Shown: positions 62,944 to 64,000 of the stretch, piece after piece
Layout: every line of letters begins with the position of its first letter
Numbering within the stretch: position 1 is the first letter of the stretch
Origin: Chaunax sp. Z400
Lineage: Eukaryota; Chordata; Actinopteri; Lophiiformes; Chaunacidae
Reading direction: 5' to 3'
Assembly: GCA_037577475.1 (NCBI GenBank)
Contig: CM075201.1
Coordinates: 11,017,501-11,081,500, forward strand
DNA: 64,000 bases
Notes under the pieces: model-generated
Databases searched by the model: none
What the model was told of the DNA's origin: nothing
The model's input: the letters and a program-made list of their open reading frames with translations, nothing else
Position numbers and translations under genes: made by a program

Positions 62944-63095
62944 CCTGAACTCCCCCTAAGGGAATCGATAAAGAAAGGCCTGTCTTTCTACATTAATTGA
63001 CTACATTAATTGAAAAAATAAAATTTGAAACTGAAAGTCAAATATCTTGGCTTTGATCTAGCTCCATACCAGACTGGCCTCCAGTCTTGCCCGGT

Positions 63096-63130
63096 CCAAT
63101 ATGGCGGGCGCTGTGTCGTATCCTAGCAAC
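63096..63130 (+). promoter_or_regulatory. Second copy of the CCAAT / YY1-like / X-box promoter
   Basis: CCAAT at 63096-63100, ATGGCGG just after, and GTATCCTAGCAAC at 63118-63130, identical to 31678-31712. The non-coding exon donor is at 63267/63268. Confidence 0.55.
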
Positions 63131-63811
63131 AGGTGGGCATTATCGTTCACTACATGACAGGTTGCAAGAAGGATCAAAGGATCAAAGGAATGACATCATT
63201 TTGCACTCCATAAAACAAAGTTTCCAATGCAGACACACAATTGTGTCGTGAACACAGATAGCACAAGGTAAGTCAATTTTACGTATTAACACAGTAGTTA
63301 CAGATGGAAATTGATGGAAATATCCGAACAATTCACAAAAACGGGCAGTATTATTTATAGAAATAACAGATGGCACTCCATTGATTATATTATCTTAGCC
63401 TCTGGTGGCTCAGCTAATTAGCACCGTTAGCATCTCACATCTGTTGTAGCTCTCTCCTTCCTAGCTGTCCCAGGCCTCTGGTGACTCAGCAAATTAGCAC
63501 CGTTAGCATCTCACATGATGTAGCTTGTCTCCTTCCTAGCTGTCCCACACATTTCCGTCCTTAACTTTATTTCACGTTGATATTTTTTGCAGTAGACCTT
63601 TTGTGTGACTTTGCCGAGTCACAGGCTAACTCTCTAGCTAGATTCATTCGTCTTATTAGCTGGGCCAATGTAAAACATTGAGTTTGTCCCAGATGTTTAG
63701 CACTGAGAACTGAGATGATGAGATGGGAAAGTTTCTGTAATTATCTTCCTCTTTGTTTTAAACAGTATATCTCCATTTCTTGTAACAGTGCCTCATCCTG
63801 TTTCTCCGCAG

Positions 63812-63886
63812 TAATCTTTAAAGAGATACAAGACCCTACTAATGGAAAAGACAAAGGATATTATGAAGCCACAACAATCTCCAGAA
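63812..63886 (+). CDS. First coding exon of the WW-KH gene, copy 2 (gene runs off the window)
   Basis: The acceptor TTTCTCCGCAG ends at 63811; an in-frame TAA opens the exon, and ATG at 63842 starts MEKTKDIMKPQQSPE, with donor GTGAGT at 63887. It is identical to 32394-32468. The rest of this copy lies to the right, so it is unknown whether it also carries the KH exons. Confidence 0.65.
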
Positions 63887-64000
63887 GTGAGTGTATTTTT
63901 TAATCACAGTTTGTATTTTGTATCTTCTGCCTGTGTGCCTGTGTTTGAGTGTAAGCAACACTCAGATCATTTGTCTAATATTCATACATGTTTTTATTTG

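Larger units (their letters stand above)
55964..64000. repeat. Segmental duplication arm B, copy 2 (runs off the window)
   Basis: It aligns with 24487-32582. Differences are concentrated in the first 450 bp (for example near 56397-56410); beyond that only scattered single changes and run-length changes were seen, plus a GT tract shorter by 60 bp. Confidence 0.95.

Overview
The window is teleost fish nuclear DNA. It is AT-rich, and its genes are split by GT-AG introns. It carries long GT and TATC/AAT microsatellites, an AT-rich minisatellite, and worn remnants of Tc1/mariner, L1 and other LINE elements plus common fish dispersed repeats. There are no prokaryotic-style operons and I saw no tRNA or rRNA genes. 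The coding exons are recognisable vertebrate gene pieces, but almost none belongs to a complete gene.

Layout, unit 1. Positions 44-248 (-) hold coding exon 1 of a tmem47-like tetraspan gene. Head-to-head with it, dcx (doublecortin) runs from a GC-rich promoter and non-coding exon near 9.6-9.76 kb through coding exons at 13.1, 15.9 and 25.6 kb. It then stops: the serine/proline-rich 3' exons are not in the window. In their place, in the same orientation, are seven exons of the 3' half of pcca (propionyl-CoA carboxylase alpha), 26966-30212. The last pcca exon lacks the biotin carrier domain. Next comes a TATA-less promoter with a near-consensus RFX X-box (31.68-31.71 kb). It leads into a gene with a CEP164-like N-terminal WW region (32424-33906) whose exons run in frame into vigilin/HDLBP KH-domain exons (34499-37131). 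I read this as a chimeric gene, CEP164-like WW plus KH1-3 plus the last two KH domains. It has an in-frame TAG in its penultimate exon.

Layout, middle. From 37.3 to 52 kb I see mostly repeats: a 1.26-kb minisatellite of about 21-bp units (39618-40874), a broken L1 ORF2 fragment (42.57-43.14 kb), and a decayed member of the fish-expanded SAMD3-like/C2H2 family (46485-48063).

Layout, unit 2. From 52030 the window repeats itself. 52030-55969 copies 1-3962 (tmem47 exon 1 again). It is joined through the 6-bp microhomology AGCTGC straight to a copy of 24487 onward (dcx exon 4, all seven pcca exons, the promoter and the first coding exon of the chimeric gene). Unit 2 is therefore a tandem copy that has lost 20,530 bp, including dcx exons 1-3. 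The two shared arms differ in divergence: arm A by about 1-2%, most of arm B by only about 0.1-0.2% plus microsatellite length, judged by eye.

Taken together this is a mosaic of partial genes from unrelated loci that has been tandemly duplicated. Such structure is reported from B chromosomes, young sex-linked regions and segmental-duplication hubs, and it can also arise by mis-assembly. The WW-KH chimera, with its own ciliary-type promoter and two copies of its 5' end, is the best candidate for an undescribed functional gene.
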